Assembly: GCA_028690035.1 (NCBI GenBank)
Contig: JAQVCA010000001.1
Location: 219,940 to 283,939 of the forward strand
DNA length: 64,000 bases
Source: Comamonas sp.
GTDB lineage: Bacteria > Pseudomonadota > Gammaproteobacteria > Burkholderiales > Burkholderiaceae_C
Reading direction: 5' to 3'
Below are positions 48,001 to 56,165 of the stretch, piece after piece. Under the pieces are notes generated by a model. It was not told where the DNA came from. It worked only from the letters and a program-made list of their open reading frames with translations, and ran no database searches. The position numbers and the translations under genes are program-made. Within the stretch, counting starts at the first letter, position 1. Each line of letters begins with the position of its first letter.

Positions 48001-48506
48001 AGGTGCAGCTGGGCCACGGAACTCCCGCGCGGGGTGCTGGCCTGCAGCAGGTACACGGGCTGCTCTTCGTCGGGCGCGATGCTGGAGGCCAGCGCTGCGG
48101 GGTTCTGCGCGCTGTCCTGTACCAGCTCCAGCTGCTGCAGCCAGTGCGTGATGCGCTGCTGCTGTTTGTCGGACATGCCCGCTACCGGCCCCGAGGCATG
48201 GGCCGTGCTGCGTTGCATGTCCATGGCTTTGCCCACCAGTGCCACGCCGTGTTTGCAATCGTCCCCCACCGGGCAAGAACATGTCGATTCAAACCAATCC
48301 ACATTGCCTGATGCATCGAAGACCACCGTGGCATGAGTGTGGTAAGGACGACGCTGCGTACCCTGTACCCGCCCTACAACCGCCCATTCGAAGCCATCCA
48401 CATCCAAACTGCACTCCAGCACACGGCCACTACGCAACAGCTCACGCCCTCGCTCCTGCGTAGTGGCAGAGACATACGCCTGCAGCGAAGAAATATCCAT
48501 AACCAT
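45060..48506 (-). CDS. SNF2-family helicase with SWIM zinc finger
   Basis: The 1148-residue protein has an N-terminal SWIM finger CSCPVGDDCKHG (near residue 75), a long variable middle, then a SWI2/SNF2 ATPase with DDMGLGKT (Walker A), LVLDEAQHIKN (Walker B), LSGTPLENHLGELWSLFHF and the C-terminal lobe (SLKAGGTGLNLPQAD, GRAHRIGQTRQV). Bacterial members resemble RapA-type remodellers; the precise role is unknown. It is flanked by tRNA genes and acnB and stands alone. No nuclease or methylase partner is near, so I do not call it a defence gene. Confidence 0.9.
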   Translation of the reverse strand: MVMDISSLQAYVSATTQERGRELLRSGRVLECSLDVDGFEWAVVGRVQGTQRRPYHTHATVVFDASGNVDWFESTCSCPVGDDCKHGVALVGKAMDMQRSTAHASGPVAGMSDKQQQRITHWLQQLELVQDSAQNPAALASSIAPDEEQPVYLLQASTPRGSSVAQLHLSWKMSRRKKSGEWIKPRPPSFMAQYALVSERAEHGLSPDQECIRILQGLQEGAGHLQRQTDARTTLQGEVGAFVLQKCAATGRLFWQGEDGLISGLPLYWSSTPAPLAWDWQPASAPASAVPLWQLQPQVRDAQGQGRPLSDNLQVFAGPPALYVDLQQHQCGLLALPAGMDAALLAVLLDAPPLPADVFHAAQGRLVQRLAPLQSFPPGVEAPSAWPQCALQPVLTLRPLAPALRPQHGLMQAQLAFDYQGLVGDWCDHTAVVAVTDPRAPGRTVLLTRDLQAEAQAHRQLQALGLQCTDPSIGYVCPSEAVWLEWAAQDWQPLRAAGFTLQLEAQLDGWVHTVQALDVRLAAPDGMDTSPSMGAEGDGMQDAKAESAWFDLSLGIEIDGRRHDVLPWLPGWLAQVRSGPSGPELPTWLWQEQADGRWLRLPSAALQPWLQALLELVQERDFSGDHVRLSRLEALRLAAGMDLGAGQIWEGAKPLRALLGQLDDGSGTLPDVPVPRQLQAQLRPYQQHGLNWLQFLRRHQLGGVLADDMGLGKTLQTLAHLLCEQEAGRLDRPCLVLAPVSLLGNWRREAARFTPSLRVHVWHGLERHSGPFAEDCDVLIAPYSLLQRDRALWLEQRWHVLVLDEAQHIKNASSQAAQVVRALDARQRIALSGTPLENHLGELWSLFHFLMPGFLGSQKRFNALFRVPIEKQGDHAALQRLRQRVTPFMLRRTKTTVATELPPSIESVTSVRLTGAQADLYETIRLTTEKSVRDALAEKGLARSQIQLLDALLKLRQVCCDPRLVKNNTQAAKVKTSAKLERLMELLLELVGQGRKVLVFSQFTSMLTLIEDELARVGLAWTKLTGQTRERDAAIERFTSGMVPIFLISLKAGGTGLNLPQADTVIHYDPWWNPAVQAQATGRAHRIGQTRQVVVYQLVAEGTIEERILSLQERKAALAQGLLTGAAVRDQPLFTEADVAELLLPLGA

Positions 48507-48535
48507 AAAAACAATAGCTTCTAGCGCTTATCTGC
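48507..48535. repeat. Partial dispersed repeat before the helicase gene
   Basis: AATAGCTTCTAGCGCTTATC is one arm of the dispersed repeat. The second arm is not visible, so it is a truncated copy within the helicase gene's 5' region. Confidence 0.55.
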
Positions 48536-48605
48536 ATTGGGTTTAAGCCCAATTTTATTAAAAATCTTATACCCCCCAACACCACCCGCATGTGCCGTGC
48601 CCAAT

Positions 48606-48642
48606 ACAAAACCCCCACCGGGCCAGGGGCCTGGTGGGGGTT
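48606..48642 (-). terminator. Rho-independent terminator after acnB
   Basis: On the minus strand AACCCCCACC pairs with GGTGGGGGTT around a GC-rich inner loop, then TTG. It is 23 bases after the acnB stop. The hairpin is strong and the T-run short. Confidence 0.7.
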
Positions 48643-48664
48643 GGATTGCGACGCTGTGCGCTTA

Positions 48665-51259
48665 TCAGGCGACGGCAGCGCTCTTGGCGTTTTCTACATA
48701 CTCTTCAATCTGGTTGAAGTTCATGTAGCGATAGACGCTGTCCTTGTCGGCATTGATCACGCCCATCTCTTGCAGGTACTCTGCCGGTGTGGGCAGATGG
48801 CCCAGACGCGAAGCAATCGCTGCCAGCTCGGCCGAGCCCAAGAACACGTTGGTGTTCTTGCCCAGGCGGTTGGGGAAGTTGCGGGTCGAGGTGGAAATCA
48901 CGGTCGCACCTTCACGCACCTGCGCCTGGTTGCCCATGCACAGCGAGCAGCCGGGCATCTCGGTGCGGGCACCAGCGGCGCCAAAGGCAGCGTAGTGGCC
49001 TTCCTTGATCAGCTCGGACTCGTCCATCTTGGTGGGCGGTGCCACCCACAGCTTGACGGGGATGTCGCGCTGGCCGCCCAGCAGCTTGGCTGCAGCGCGG
49101 AAGTGACCGATGTTGGTCATGCACGAACCGATGAAGGCCTCGTCGATCTTGGTGCCGGACACTTCGGACAGGAACTTGGCGTCGTCCGGATCGTTGGGGC
49201 AGCAGACGATGGGCTCCTTGATCTCGTTCATGTCGATCTCGATCACAGCAGCGTACTCGGCATCCTTGTCGGCTTCGAGCAGCTCGGGGTTGGCCAGCCA
49301 GGCCTGCACTTTTTCGATGCGGCGTTGCAGGGTCTTGGCGTCCTGGTAGCCGTCGGCAATCATGTTCTGCATCAGCACGATGTTGGACTTCAGGTACTCG
49401 ATGACCGGCTCTTTGTCCAGCTTGATCGTGCAGCCAGCGGCCGAGCGCTCGGCCGAAGCGTCGGACAGTTCAAACGCTTGCTCCACCTTGAGCTGGGGCA
49501 GACCTTCGATCTCCAGGATACGGCCCGAGAAAATGTTCTTCTTGCCCGCTTTGGCCACGGTCAGGAGACCGGCCTTGATGGCGTACAGCGGAATGGCGTG
49601 CACCAGATCGCGCAGCGTCACGCCAGGCTGCAGGTCGCCCTTGAAGCGCACCAGCACCGATTCGGGCATGTCCAGCGGCATCACACCGGTGGCTGCACCA
49701 AAGGCCACCAGGCCCGAGCCTGCAGGGAAGGAAATACCAATCGGGAAACGCGTGTGCGAGTCACCGCCGGTGCCCACGGTATCGGGCAGCAGCAGGCGGT
49801 TGAGCCAGCTGTGGATCACGCCGTCGCCAGGGCGCAGCGACACGCCACCACGGCTGCTGATGAAGTCAGGCAGAGTGCGGTGGGTCTTCACGTCCACAGG
49901 CTTGGGATACGCGGCGGTGTGGCAGAACGACTGCATCACCATGTCGGCCGAGAAGCCCAGGCAAGCCAAGTCTTTGAGCTCGTCGCGGGTCATCGGGCCG
50001 GTGGTGTCTTGCGAGCCCACGGTGGTCATCTTGGGTTCGCAGTAGGTGCCGGGGCGAATGCCTTGGCCTTCAGGCAGACCACAGGCGCGGCCCACCATCT
50101 TTTGTGCCAGGGTAAAGCCAGCCTTGGACTCAGCAGGCGCCTGGGGCAGACGGAAAGCGGTCGATGCGGGCAGACCCAGAGCTTCGCGGGCCTTGGCAGT
50201 CAGGGCGCGGCCAATGATCAGGTTGATACGGCCACCGGCTTGCACTTCGTCCAGCAGCACTTGGCTCTTGAGCTGGAAGTCGGCAATCTTGGTGCCGTCT
50301 TTTTCGATCTTGCCTTCGTAGGGGAAGATGTCGATGACATCGCCCATTTCCATTTTGGAAACGTCCACTTCGATGGGCAGCGAGCCCGAGTCTTCCTGGG
50401 TGTTGAAGAAGATAGGCGCAATCTTGCCGCCCAGTGTCACGCCACCAAAGCGCTTGTTGGGCACGAAGGGGATGTCTTCGCCAGTGGCCCAGATCACGCT
50501 GTTGGTGGCCGACTTGCGCGAAGAACCGGTACCAACCACGTCGCCCACGTAAGCGACGGTGTGGCCTTTTTTCTTCAGGTCTTCGATGAACTGGATGGGG
50601 CCGCGCACACCGTCTTGCTCAGGCTTGAAGGCCGCATCGGGGCGGGTGTTCTTCAGCATGGCCAGGTAGTGCATGGGGATGTCAGGACGGGTCGTCGCGT
50701 CGGGCGCGGGCGACAGATCGTCGGTGTTGGTCTCGCCGGGCACCTTGAACACGGTGACGGTGATCTTTTCAGCGACTTTAGGGCGCGAAGTGAACCACTC
50801 GGCATCGGCCCAGCTTTGCATCACTTCCTTGGCCTTGGCATTGCCTGCCTTGGCTTTGTCGGCCACGTCGTTGAAGTAGTCAAACATCAACAGCGTCTTT
50901 TTCAGCGCTTCAGCAGCCACGGCGGCCACTTCGGCGTCGTCCAGCAACTCGATCAGGGGGTGTACGTTGTAGCCACCCACCATGGTGCCCAGCAGCTCGG
51001 TGGCCTTGGCTTTGCTGATCAGGGCCACTTGCAGGTCGCCATGGGCCACAGCGGCCAAGAAGCTGGCCTTGACCTTGGCCGCATCGTCCACACCGGGAGG
51101 CACGCGATGGGTCAGCAGATCCAGCAGAAAGGCTTCTTCGCCCGCTGGGGGATTTTTGATCAGCTCAATCAGTTCGGCCACTTGCTTGGCGTCCAGCGCC
51201 AGGGGGGGGATGCCCAGTTTGGCGCGCTCGGCCACATGGTCACGGTAGGCTTGCAACAT
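48665..51259 (-). CDS. acnB: Aconitate hydratase B
   Basis: Interconverts citrate and isocitrate; also acts on 2-methylcitrate pathway intermediates in some species. The 864 residues have the AcnB layout (HEAT-like N-terminus, swivel, then catalytic domains). The 4Fe-4S cysteines appear in [13 protein letters not shown] and [12 protein letters not shown]. It heads the TCA block and is followed by a promoter-sized gap upstream (51260-51325). Confidence 0.97.
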   Translation of the reverse strand: MLQAYRDHVAERAKLGIPPLALDAKQVAELIELIKNPPAGEEAFLLDLLTHRVPPGVDDAAKVKASFLAAVAHGDLQVALISKAKATELLGTMVGGYNVHPLIELLDDAEVAAVAAEALKKTLLMFDYFNDVADKAKAGNAKAKEVMQSWADAEWFTSRPKVAEKITVTVFKVPGETNTDDLSPAPDATTRPDIPMHYLAMLKNTRPDAAFKPEQDGVRGPIQFIEDLKKKGHTVAYVGDVVGTGSSRKSATNSVIWATGEDIPFVPNKRFGGVTLGGKIAPIFFNTQEDSGSLPIEVDVSKMEMGDVIDIFPYEGKIEKDGTKIADFQLKSQVLLDEVQAGGRINLIIGRALTAKAREALGLPASTAFRLPQAPAESKAGFTLAQKMVGRACGLPEGQGIRPGTYCEPKMTTVGSQDTTGPMTRDELKDLACLGFSADMVMQSFCHTAAYPKPVDVKTHRTLPDFISSRGGVSLRPGDGVIHSWLNRLLLPDTVGTGGDSHTRFPIGISFPAGSGLVAFGAATGVMPLDMPESVLVRFKGDLQPGVTLRDLVHAIPLYAIKAGLLTVAKAGKKNIFSGRILEIEGLPQLKVEQAFELSDASAERSAAGCTIKLDKEPVIEYLKSNIVLMQNMIADGYQDAKTLQRRIEKVQAWLANPELLEADKDAEYAAVIEIDMNEIKEPIVCCPNDPDDAKFLSEVSGTKIDEAFIGSCMTNIGHFRAAAKLLGGQRDIPVKLWVAPPTKMDESELIKEGHYAAFGAAGARTEMPGCSLCMGNQAQVREGATVISTSTRNFPNRLGKNTNVFLGSAELAAIASRLGHLPTPAEYLQEMGVINADKDSVYRYMNFNQIEEYVENAKSAAVA

Positions 51260-51325
51260 GCGTTTTTTCTCCAGGGTAGTGGTCTTTGAAAAGTGAAAAA
51301 GTAAAAAGCGAAAACAACCAGAGGC

Positions 51326-51919
51326 TTACTTGCCCGCGGAGCCATCCAGCAGATTGGGCAAGGGATTTTTCTTGATGGCTTCGGCCACTTGCAGCTGGGC
51401 CGGGCTCATGCACTCGTCGGCCAGACGCTGCCCAGCTTTTTGGTTCATAAGCATGGACTTGTTGGCAATTTGCAGCCACACCGCACCGGCGCGGGTGTCT
51501 TCCAGACGCACCGCGCCGGTGGTGGTGGGCACGGGGCTCATATGGAAGTTGAAGCCATTGCCTGCCACTTTGAAATAGCCAGGATGGGCTTCATCGCGCG
51601 TGACGTTGACGTGCTTGCCCAGTTCGCAACCAATCTGACCGGTGTGAACCAAGTCGGCCAACGCCAAGGCGTTGGCATCCAGCGGGGTGGGGGCAGCCAT
51701 GTTCGCTGCCAGTGCCGCACCGCCCAGGCCAGCGCCAGCCACAGCGGTGGCAGCGGCGGCCTTGCGCGCCACATTACGGGTTTTTTTCTGCGGTGCCTTG
51801 GCCACGGCCTTGGCGGGTGCCTTGGATGCCACCTGCACACCGCTTGGCTTGGGGGCCGCAGGTGCAGCCAGGGCCAGCATGGGTGCCAGCAAAAGGGTGG
51901 AGGCGATCAGACGTTTCAT
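51326..51919 (-). CDS. Hypothetical exported protein
   Basis: The 197-residue protein has a clear signal peptide (MKRLIASTLLLAPMLALAAP). A lysine/alanine-rich low-complexity part and a second hydrophobic stretch (AVAGAGLGGAALAANMAA) follow, and then a folded domain of about 120 residues (GCELGKHVNVTRDEAHPGYF, NKSMLMNQKAGQRLADEC) with two cysteines. I do not recognise the family. ATG 51919 has GGAG before it. It lies between acnB and a CitE-like gene on the same strand. Confidence 0.8.
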   Translation of the reverse strand: MKRLIASTLLLAPMLALAAPAAPKPSGVQVASKAPAKAVAKAPQKKTRNVARKAAAATAVAGAGLGGAALAANMAAPTPLDANALALADLVHTGQIGCELGKHVNVTRDEAHPGYFKVAGNGFNFHMSPVPTTTGAVRLEDTRAGAVWLQIANKSMLMNQKAGQRLADECMSPAQLQVAEAIKKNPLPNLLDGSAGK

Positions 51920-51947
51920 ACGATCTCCAGCAATAACTTGCTCTGTC

Positions 51948-52985
51948 TTAACTATCGGGCTGTGCTGGCAGACCCAGCGCCTGCTGCGGCAACCAGCGGC
52001 GCACATTGTCGGGCAAAGTCAGGCCAGTCTGCTGGGCACGCTGCAAGAGGTGCCAGTAATAGCGATAACTCGCGCGGTCGTGTAGCACCCCTGCGTGACT
52101 GATAGGGCCCCAGTGCGCAGCGGCGCCAGCCAGCAAAATGGCACAAGCCTCTTCGATCTGGGCAGCAACCGGCGCAAAGGCGGCAACAATGGGGCGAATC
52201 TGCGCGGGGTGAATGCTCCACATGCGGGTGTAGCCCAGCTCTTGGCTGGCGCGCTGGGCCGCCTGGGTCAGCGCTTGGGTGTCTTGGAATTCGGTGACCA
52301 CGCAGTGCGAGGGCACTTTGCCATAGGCATGGCAGGCAGCAGCAATCTCCAACTTGGCGCGCAGCACCAAGGGATGCTGGAACTGGCCCTGCACTCCCAT
52401 GGCGCTGGCAGGAATCGCGCCTCCATGGGCCGAGACAAAATCCATCAGCCCAAAGCTGATCGACTGCACGCGCGGGTGCGCGGCAATGGCAAAAGCCTGC
52501 TGCACGGCGGCGGGTGATTCAAGCAGCACATGCAGCGGCAAATTGGGGCCATAGGCGCGATCCAAAGCGCGCGCGGCCAGCGCCACTTGATCGACGTTTT
52601 CCACCTTGGGCAGCATGACGTGCGTGAGCCGATCACCCACCTGGCCCACGATGCGCGCCACATCGTCCACAAACGCGGTGTGCTCCAGCGCATGCACGCG
52701 CACGGCCACACGGGCCTGGGGGTGCGCCTGGGTATGGGTGCGCACCAGATCGGCCACCAGATCGGCATGCGCCGCTTCTTGGCCCACGGTCGCACCATCC
52801 TCGCAATCGAGCGTGACATCGAATACGCAGCGCCCCAGCTCGGCGGTCAGCTCGGCCTGTAACTGCAGGCTTTTGCGCATGCGCTCAGGCTGACCGCTGT
52901 AGTGGTCGCACACCGGCAAGGCCGCAGCAGCACAGACGCCTTGCGCGTCCAGCAGAAGATCTTGGGGATGTGCGAAATCGGTCAT
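51948..52985 (-). CDS. CoA ester lyase, CitE-like (HpcH/HpaI family)
   Basis: The 345-residue TIM-barrel protein has DVTLDCEDGATVGQE, THVMLPKVENVDQVA (metal and CoA site), LESPAAVQQAFAIAAH and RMWSIHPAQIRPI. Such proteins cleave malyl- or citramalyl-type CoA thioesters. No citrate lyase alpha or gamma subunit is present, so it is a stand-alone lyase and not part of citrate fermentation. It sits downstream of mdh in a conserved TCA neighbourhood. ATG 52985 is used; the track extends it by 19 codons. Confidence 0.88.
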   Translation of the reverse strand: MTDFAHPQDLLLDAQGVCAAAALPVCDHYSGQPERMRKSLQLQAELTAELGRCVFDVTLDCEDGATVGQEAAHADLVADLVRTHTQAHPQARVAVRVHALEHTAFVDDVARIVGQVGDRLTHVMLPKVENVDQVALAARALDRAYGPNLPLHVLLESPAAVQQAFAIAAHPRVQSISFGLMDFVSAHGGAIPASAMGVQGQFQHPLVLRAKLEIAAACHAYGKVPSHCVVTEFQDTQALTQAAQRASQELGYTRMWSIHPAQIRPIVAAFAPVAAQIEEACAILLAGAAAHWGPISHAGVLHDRASYRYYWHLLQRAQQTGLTLPDNVRRWLPQQALGLPAQPDS

Positions 52986-53060
52986 GCAACAACAGGGAAA
53001 ACTGGGCCAGACAAGGAATGGTGCAGCGACTTGGGCAGGCAAAGCCGCTGCAGCATGCCT

Positions 53061-53155
53061 CTAAAAAAAGAGCTGCTCGCGCTGAACAGCTAAGAATTTG
53101 AAGGTGTTTTTATCTTCAAACTCTTACCATTCAAGCGCTAGCAGCTATGCTTTTT
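53061..53155. repeat. Dispersed palindromic repeat, copy 5
   Basis: The arms AGAGCTGCTCGCGCT and AAGCGCTAGCAGCTATGC flank an AT-rich core containing a second inverted pair (TTTGAAGGTG / ATCTTCAAA). It touches the stop codon of mdh. Confidence 0.85.
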
Positions 53156-54143
53156 ACAGCAGATGCTTCACACCGTCTTGCTCGCCCTGCAACTCGGCCA
53201 GGGTCTTGTCGATGCACTCTTGCGAGAAGGCATCGATTTCCAGACCTTCGACGATCTTGTATTCGCCGTCGGGCGTGGTGGTGACAGGGAAGCCAAACAC
53301 GATGCCGGCAGGAATGCCGTATTCGCCGTTGGAAGGCACGCCCATGGTCACCCATTCGCCGTTGGAGCCCAGGGCCCAGTCGCGCATGTGGTCGATGGCA
53401 GCGTTGGCCGCCGAGGCAGCCGAGGACAGGCCACGCGCTGCAATGATGGCCGCGCCGCGCTTGCCCACGGTGGGCAGGAACACATCTTTGTTCCATGCCT
53501 GGTCGTTGATTTTGTCTTTGACGCTTTCGCCATTGACGGTGGCAAAGCGGTAGTCGGCGTACATGGTGGGCGAGTGGTTGCCCCACACCGTCAGCTTCTT
53601 GATGTGGCCCACCTTGAAGCCGCCCTTGGCTGCCAGTTGCGAAGCAGCGCGGTTGTGGTCCAGACGCAGCATGGCGGTGAAGTTCTTGGCGGGCAGATCG
53701 GGGGCCGACTTCATGGCGATGTAGGCATTGGTGTTGGCAGGGTTGCCCACGACCAGCACCTTCACGTTGCGCGAAGCGACGGCATTCAGTGCCTTGCCCT
53801 GTGCAGTGAAGATTTGGGCGTTGGCTGCCAGCAGATCAGCGCGCTCCATGCCGGGGCCGCGTGGACGTGCGCCGACCAGCAGGGCGTAATCGGTGTCCTT
53901 GAAGGCGGTCATGGGGTCGGAATGGGCTTCAATGCCAGCCAGCAGGGGGAATGCGCAATCTTCCAATTCCATGATCACGCCCTTGAGCGCGTTCTGGGCT
54001 TTTTCGTCCGGGATTTCCAGCAGTTGCAGGATGACGGGCTGGTCTTTGCCCAGCATTTCGCCCGAGGCGATGCGAAACAGCAGGGCGTAACCAATTTGAC
54101 CAGCAGCGCCGGTAACGGCGACACGAACGGGTGCTTTGCTCAT
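53154..54143 (-). CDS. mdh: Malate dehydrogenase
   Basis: NAD-dependent oxidation of malate to oxaloacetate. The 329 residues have the Rossmann motif [19 protein letters not shown], the substrate arginines in [15 protein letters not shown] and the catalytic [13 protein letters not shown]. It is of the longer (cytosolic-like) type found in betaproteobacteria. ATG 54143 is used. Divergent from gntR. Confidence 0.97.
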   Translation of the reverse strand: MSKAPVRVAVTGAAGQIGYALLFRIASGEMLGKDQPVILQLLEIPDEKAQNALKGVIMELEDCAFPLLAGIEAHSDPMTAFKDTDYALLVGARPRGPGMERADLLAANAQIFTAQGKALNAVASRNVKVLVVGNPANTNAYIAMKSAPDLPAKNFTAMLRLDHNRAASQLAAKGGFKVGHIKKLTVWGNHSPTMYADYRFATVNGESVKDKINDQAWNKDVFLPTVGKRGAAIIAARGLSSAASAANAAIDHMRDWALGSNGEWVTMGVPSNGEYGIPAGIVFGFPVTTTPDGEYKIVEGLEIDAFSQECIDKTLAELQGEQDGVKHLL

Positions 54144-54250
54144 GGATGAGAACTCCGAGTGGGGATGGAACAGGGTTGTCAGGGTTATCAGGATTGTCCG
54201 GGGTATCCAGTGCCTGCATCGCCTTTGCAGGCACTGCAAACAGACGCACA

Positions 54251-54279
54251 GTTTAACGCCGATTACATGCCTGGGTCAA
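54251..54279 (-). promoter_or_regulatory. Candidate mdh promoter
   Basis: On the minus strand TTGACC is separated by 17 bases from TTAAAC, about 110 bases before the mdh start. The -35 box is a good match. The palindromic operator lies just upstream of it. Confidence 0.5.
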
Positions 54280-54280
54280 C

Positions 54281-54308
54281 TTGTCTTATGTCTTATATAA
54301 GATATGAT
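54281..54308 (+). promoter_or_regulatory. Candidate gntR promoter
   Basis: TTGTCT and TATGAT are separated by 16 bases. The spacer contains the 12-bp palindrome, so a bound repressor would block this promoter. Confidence 0.5.
54291..54302. promoter_or_regulatory. Perfect 12-bp palindrome, likely GntR operator
   Basis: TCTTATATAAGA is an exact palindrome in the intergenic region between mdh and gntR. It is placed between the candidate promoter boxes of gntR and upstream of the mdh promoter. Size and position fit a GntR-family dimer site. Confidence 0.6.
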
Positions 54309-54387
54309 ATGTCGCTAGCGTGATGCGATGCCGCTCCCTCTATTCGCGTTGATACGTTGACGGTGCCATTGCACCAACTCCCTAAAT

Positions 54388-55185
54388 ATGCCCCCCAATA
54401 TTGCAACCCCGCCTGAGGTCAGCCCCCCTGCACGTATCGACAGTGCGGTTGTGGCGCAAACCCCTGCCTTCAGTCCGCTGTATCAGCAAATTAAGGGTCT
54501 GATTTTGCAAAGTCTGCAGGCGGGCGAGTGGAAGCCCGGCGAACTCATCCCCAGCGAAATAGAGCTGGCGGCGCGTTTTCGTGTCAGCCAGGGCACGGTG
54601 CGCAAGGCCATCGATGAGTTGGCTGCAGAAAACTTGGTCACGCGCCGCCAGGGCAAGGGCACATTTGTGGCCACCCACAACGAAGAGCATGTGCAATACC
54701 GCTTCTTGCAGTTGCACCCGGATGTGGGCCGCCAACAAGACGAAGGCCGCGCACAACGCCACATCTTGGAATGCAAGCGCGTGCGTGCCACGGTGGACAT
54801 TGCGCGCAGCCTGGGGCTGCGCAGTGGTGACAGCGTGTTGCAAGTGCGCCGCATCCTCTCACTGGGTGGGGTGCCGACCATTCTGGAAGACATCTGGCTA
54901 CCCAGCCAGCCTTTCAAGGGTCTGGATGCCGAAAAGATGACCCATTACCCTGCGCCAATGTATGCCATGTTTGAAATGGAGTACGGCGTGCGCATGGTGC
55001 GCGCAGAAGAGAAAATCCGCGCCGTGCTGCCCGATATACAACAAGCACAGTGGCTGCAAACCGATGAAAATACACCACTTTTAAGTGTGGAGCGCATTGC
55101 CTACACCTACAACGATAGGCCCATAGAATTGCGTCGTGGCCTATACCGCACCGACAGCCACCACTACCGCAACACCTTAAGTTAA
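54388..55185 (+). CDS. GntR-family regulator, HutC type (UTRA domain)
   Basis: The 265-residue protein has a winged HTH (SPLYQQIKGLILQSLQAGEW, then LAARFRVSQGTVRKAIDELA) and a C-terminal UTRA ligand domain (from about residue 100). It stands between mdh and sdhCDAB-gltA, so regulation of TCA genes in response to a carboxylic acid is likely. The ligand is unknown. A palindrome in its own promoter suggests autorepression. Confidence 0.92.
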   Translation: MPPNIATPPEVSPPARIDSAVVAQTPAFSPLYQQIKGLILQSLQAGEWKPGELIPSEIELAARFRVSQGTVRKAIDELAAENLVTRRQGKGTFVATHNEEHVQYRFLQLHPDVGRQQDEGRAQRHILECKRVRATVDIARSLGLRSGDSVLQVRRILSLGGVPTILEDIWLPSQPFKGLDAEKMTHYPAPMYAMFEMEYGVRMVRAEEKIRAVLPDIQQAQWLQTDENTPLLSVERIAYTYNDRPIELRRGLYRTDSHHYRNTLS

Positions 55186-55292
55186 CGCAGAAACCGTTTT
55201 GTAAGCCTTCTGCCATGTGGCTTGCAATAGAATTTTGCCCGTTTGTCTTTTTGCGATTACCACGCAGTTACATCATCGAAAGCACGACAACC

Positions 55293-55727
55293 ATGAGTGA
55301 ACAAGCAACCAAGCGGCCCGAGTTCCGCAACATCAATGTCTTTAACGATCTGCCCAGCTATCGCTTGCCGGCAGCCGCGAAAGTCTCCATCCTGCACCGT
55401 ATCAGCGGCGTCATCATGTTCGTGCTGCTGCCGTTCGTGTTCTGGATGTTTGACACCTCGCTGTCCTCAGAGCTGTCGTTTGCATCTTTTAAAGCGGCTT
55501 TCAACGAAGGCCTGGGCTTTGTCCCCGGTTGGCTCATCAAGCTCGCCACCTTGGGCCTAATCTGGGGCTATTTGCACCATCTGTGTGCTGGCATCCGTCA
55601 CATCGTGGTGGACATGAACCACGACCTCATCTCTAAAGAATGGGGCCACAGCTCGGCCATCGCCGTGCTGGTGGTCAGCCTAGGCCTGACCGTGGCGCTG
55701 GGCGCCAAGCTGTTTGGTCTGTACTGA
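55293..55727 (+). CDS. sdhC: Succinate dehydrogenase cytochrome b556 subunit
   Basis: The 144-residue membrane anchor has three helices, the family motif KVSILHRISGVIMF and the heme/quinone-side histidines in YLHHLCAGIRHIVVD. It binds heme b and ubiquinone together with SdhD. ATG 55293 starts MSEQATKRPEF. Confidence 0.94.
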   Translation: MSEQATKRPEFRNINVFNDLPSYRLPAAAKVSILHRISGVIMFVLLPFVFWMFDTSLSSELSFASFKAAFNEGLGFVPGWLIKLATLGLIWGYLHHLCAGIRHIVVDMNHDLISKEWGHSSAIAVLVVSLGLTVALGAKLFGLY

Positions 55728-55762
55728 TTTTGTCCCGCTGCTACCCATAAAGGAAAACCATC

Positions 55763-56128
55763 ATGTCCGTCAATTACGGCTCTAAACGCATCGTGGCTGG
55801 TGCCCACTATGGCGCACGCGACTGGCTGGTACAGCGTGCCACCGCCGTCGTCATCGTGCTGTTCACCGTTGTGGTGCTGGCACGGTTGCTTTTCTCCCAA
55901 GGCGAGATCAGCTACGAACTGTGGGCTGGCATCTTTGCACCCCAGTGGATGAAATTTATCACTGCCGCACTCATCGTGGGCGTGCTCTGGCACGCCTGGG
56001 TCGGCATCCGCAACGTGTGGATGGACTATGTGCCTGCTGCTGGCCTGCGCTTTACCCTGCATACCCTGTCGATTGTCTGGCTGGTGGGCTGCGCTGCCTG
56101 GGGTTTTGAAGTTCTGTGGCGCATCTGA
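55763..56128 (+). CDS. sdhD: Succinate dehydrogenase membrane anchor subunit
   Basis: The 121-residue partner of SdhC has three helices and the conserved histidine/aspartate region HAWVGIRNVWMDYV. The start follows AAAGGAAAACC. Confidence 0.94.
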   Translation: MSVNYGSKRIVAGAHYGARDWLVQRATAVVIVLFTVVVLARLLFSQGEISYELWAGIFAPQWMKFITAALIVGVLWHAWVGIRNVWMDYVPAAGLRFTLHTLSIVWLVGCAAWGFEVLWRI

Positions 56129-56165
56129 GTGCGCCATCCACCTTGTCCGAATTTGAAAGTCAAGC

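Noticed and set aside
45060-48506. SNF2 helicase as part of a phage-defence system
   Set aside because: Neighbours are tRNA genes, xseB-ispA-dxs and acnB; no nuclease, methylase or DISARM-type partner is present.
48239-48524. Small plus-strand ORFs upstream of acnB
   Set aside because: They are antisense to the helicase start region and to the SWIM finger, without ribosome sites.
48590-51289. 899-codon plus-strand ORF
   Set aside because: It lies exactly opposite acnB and reads as low-complexity histidine/glycine-rich protein, a shadow of a GC-rich gene.
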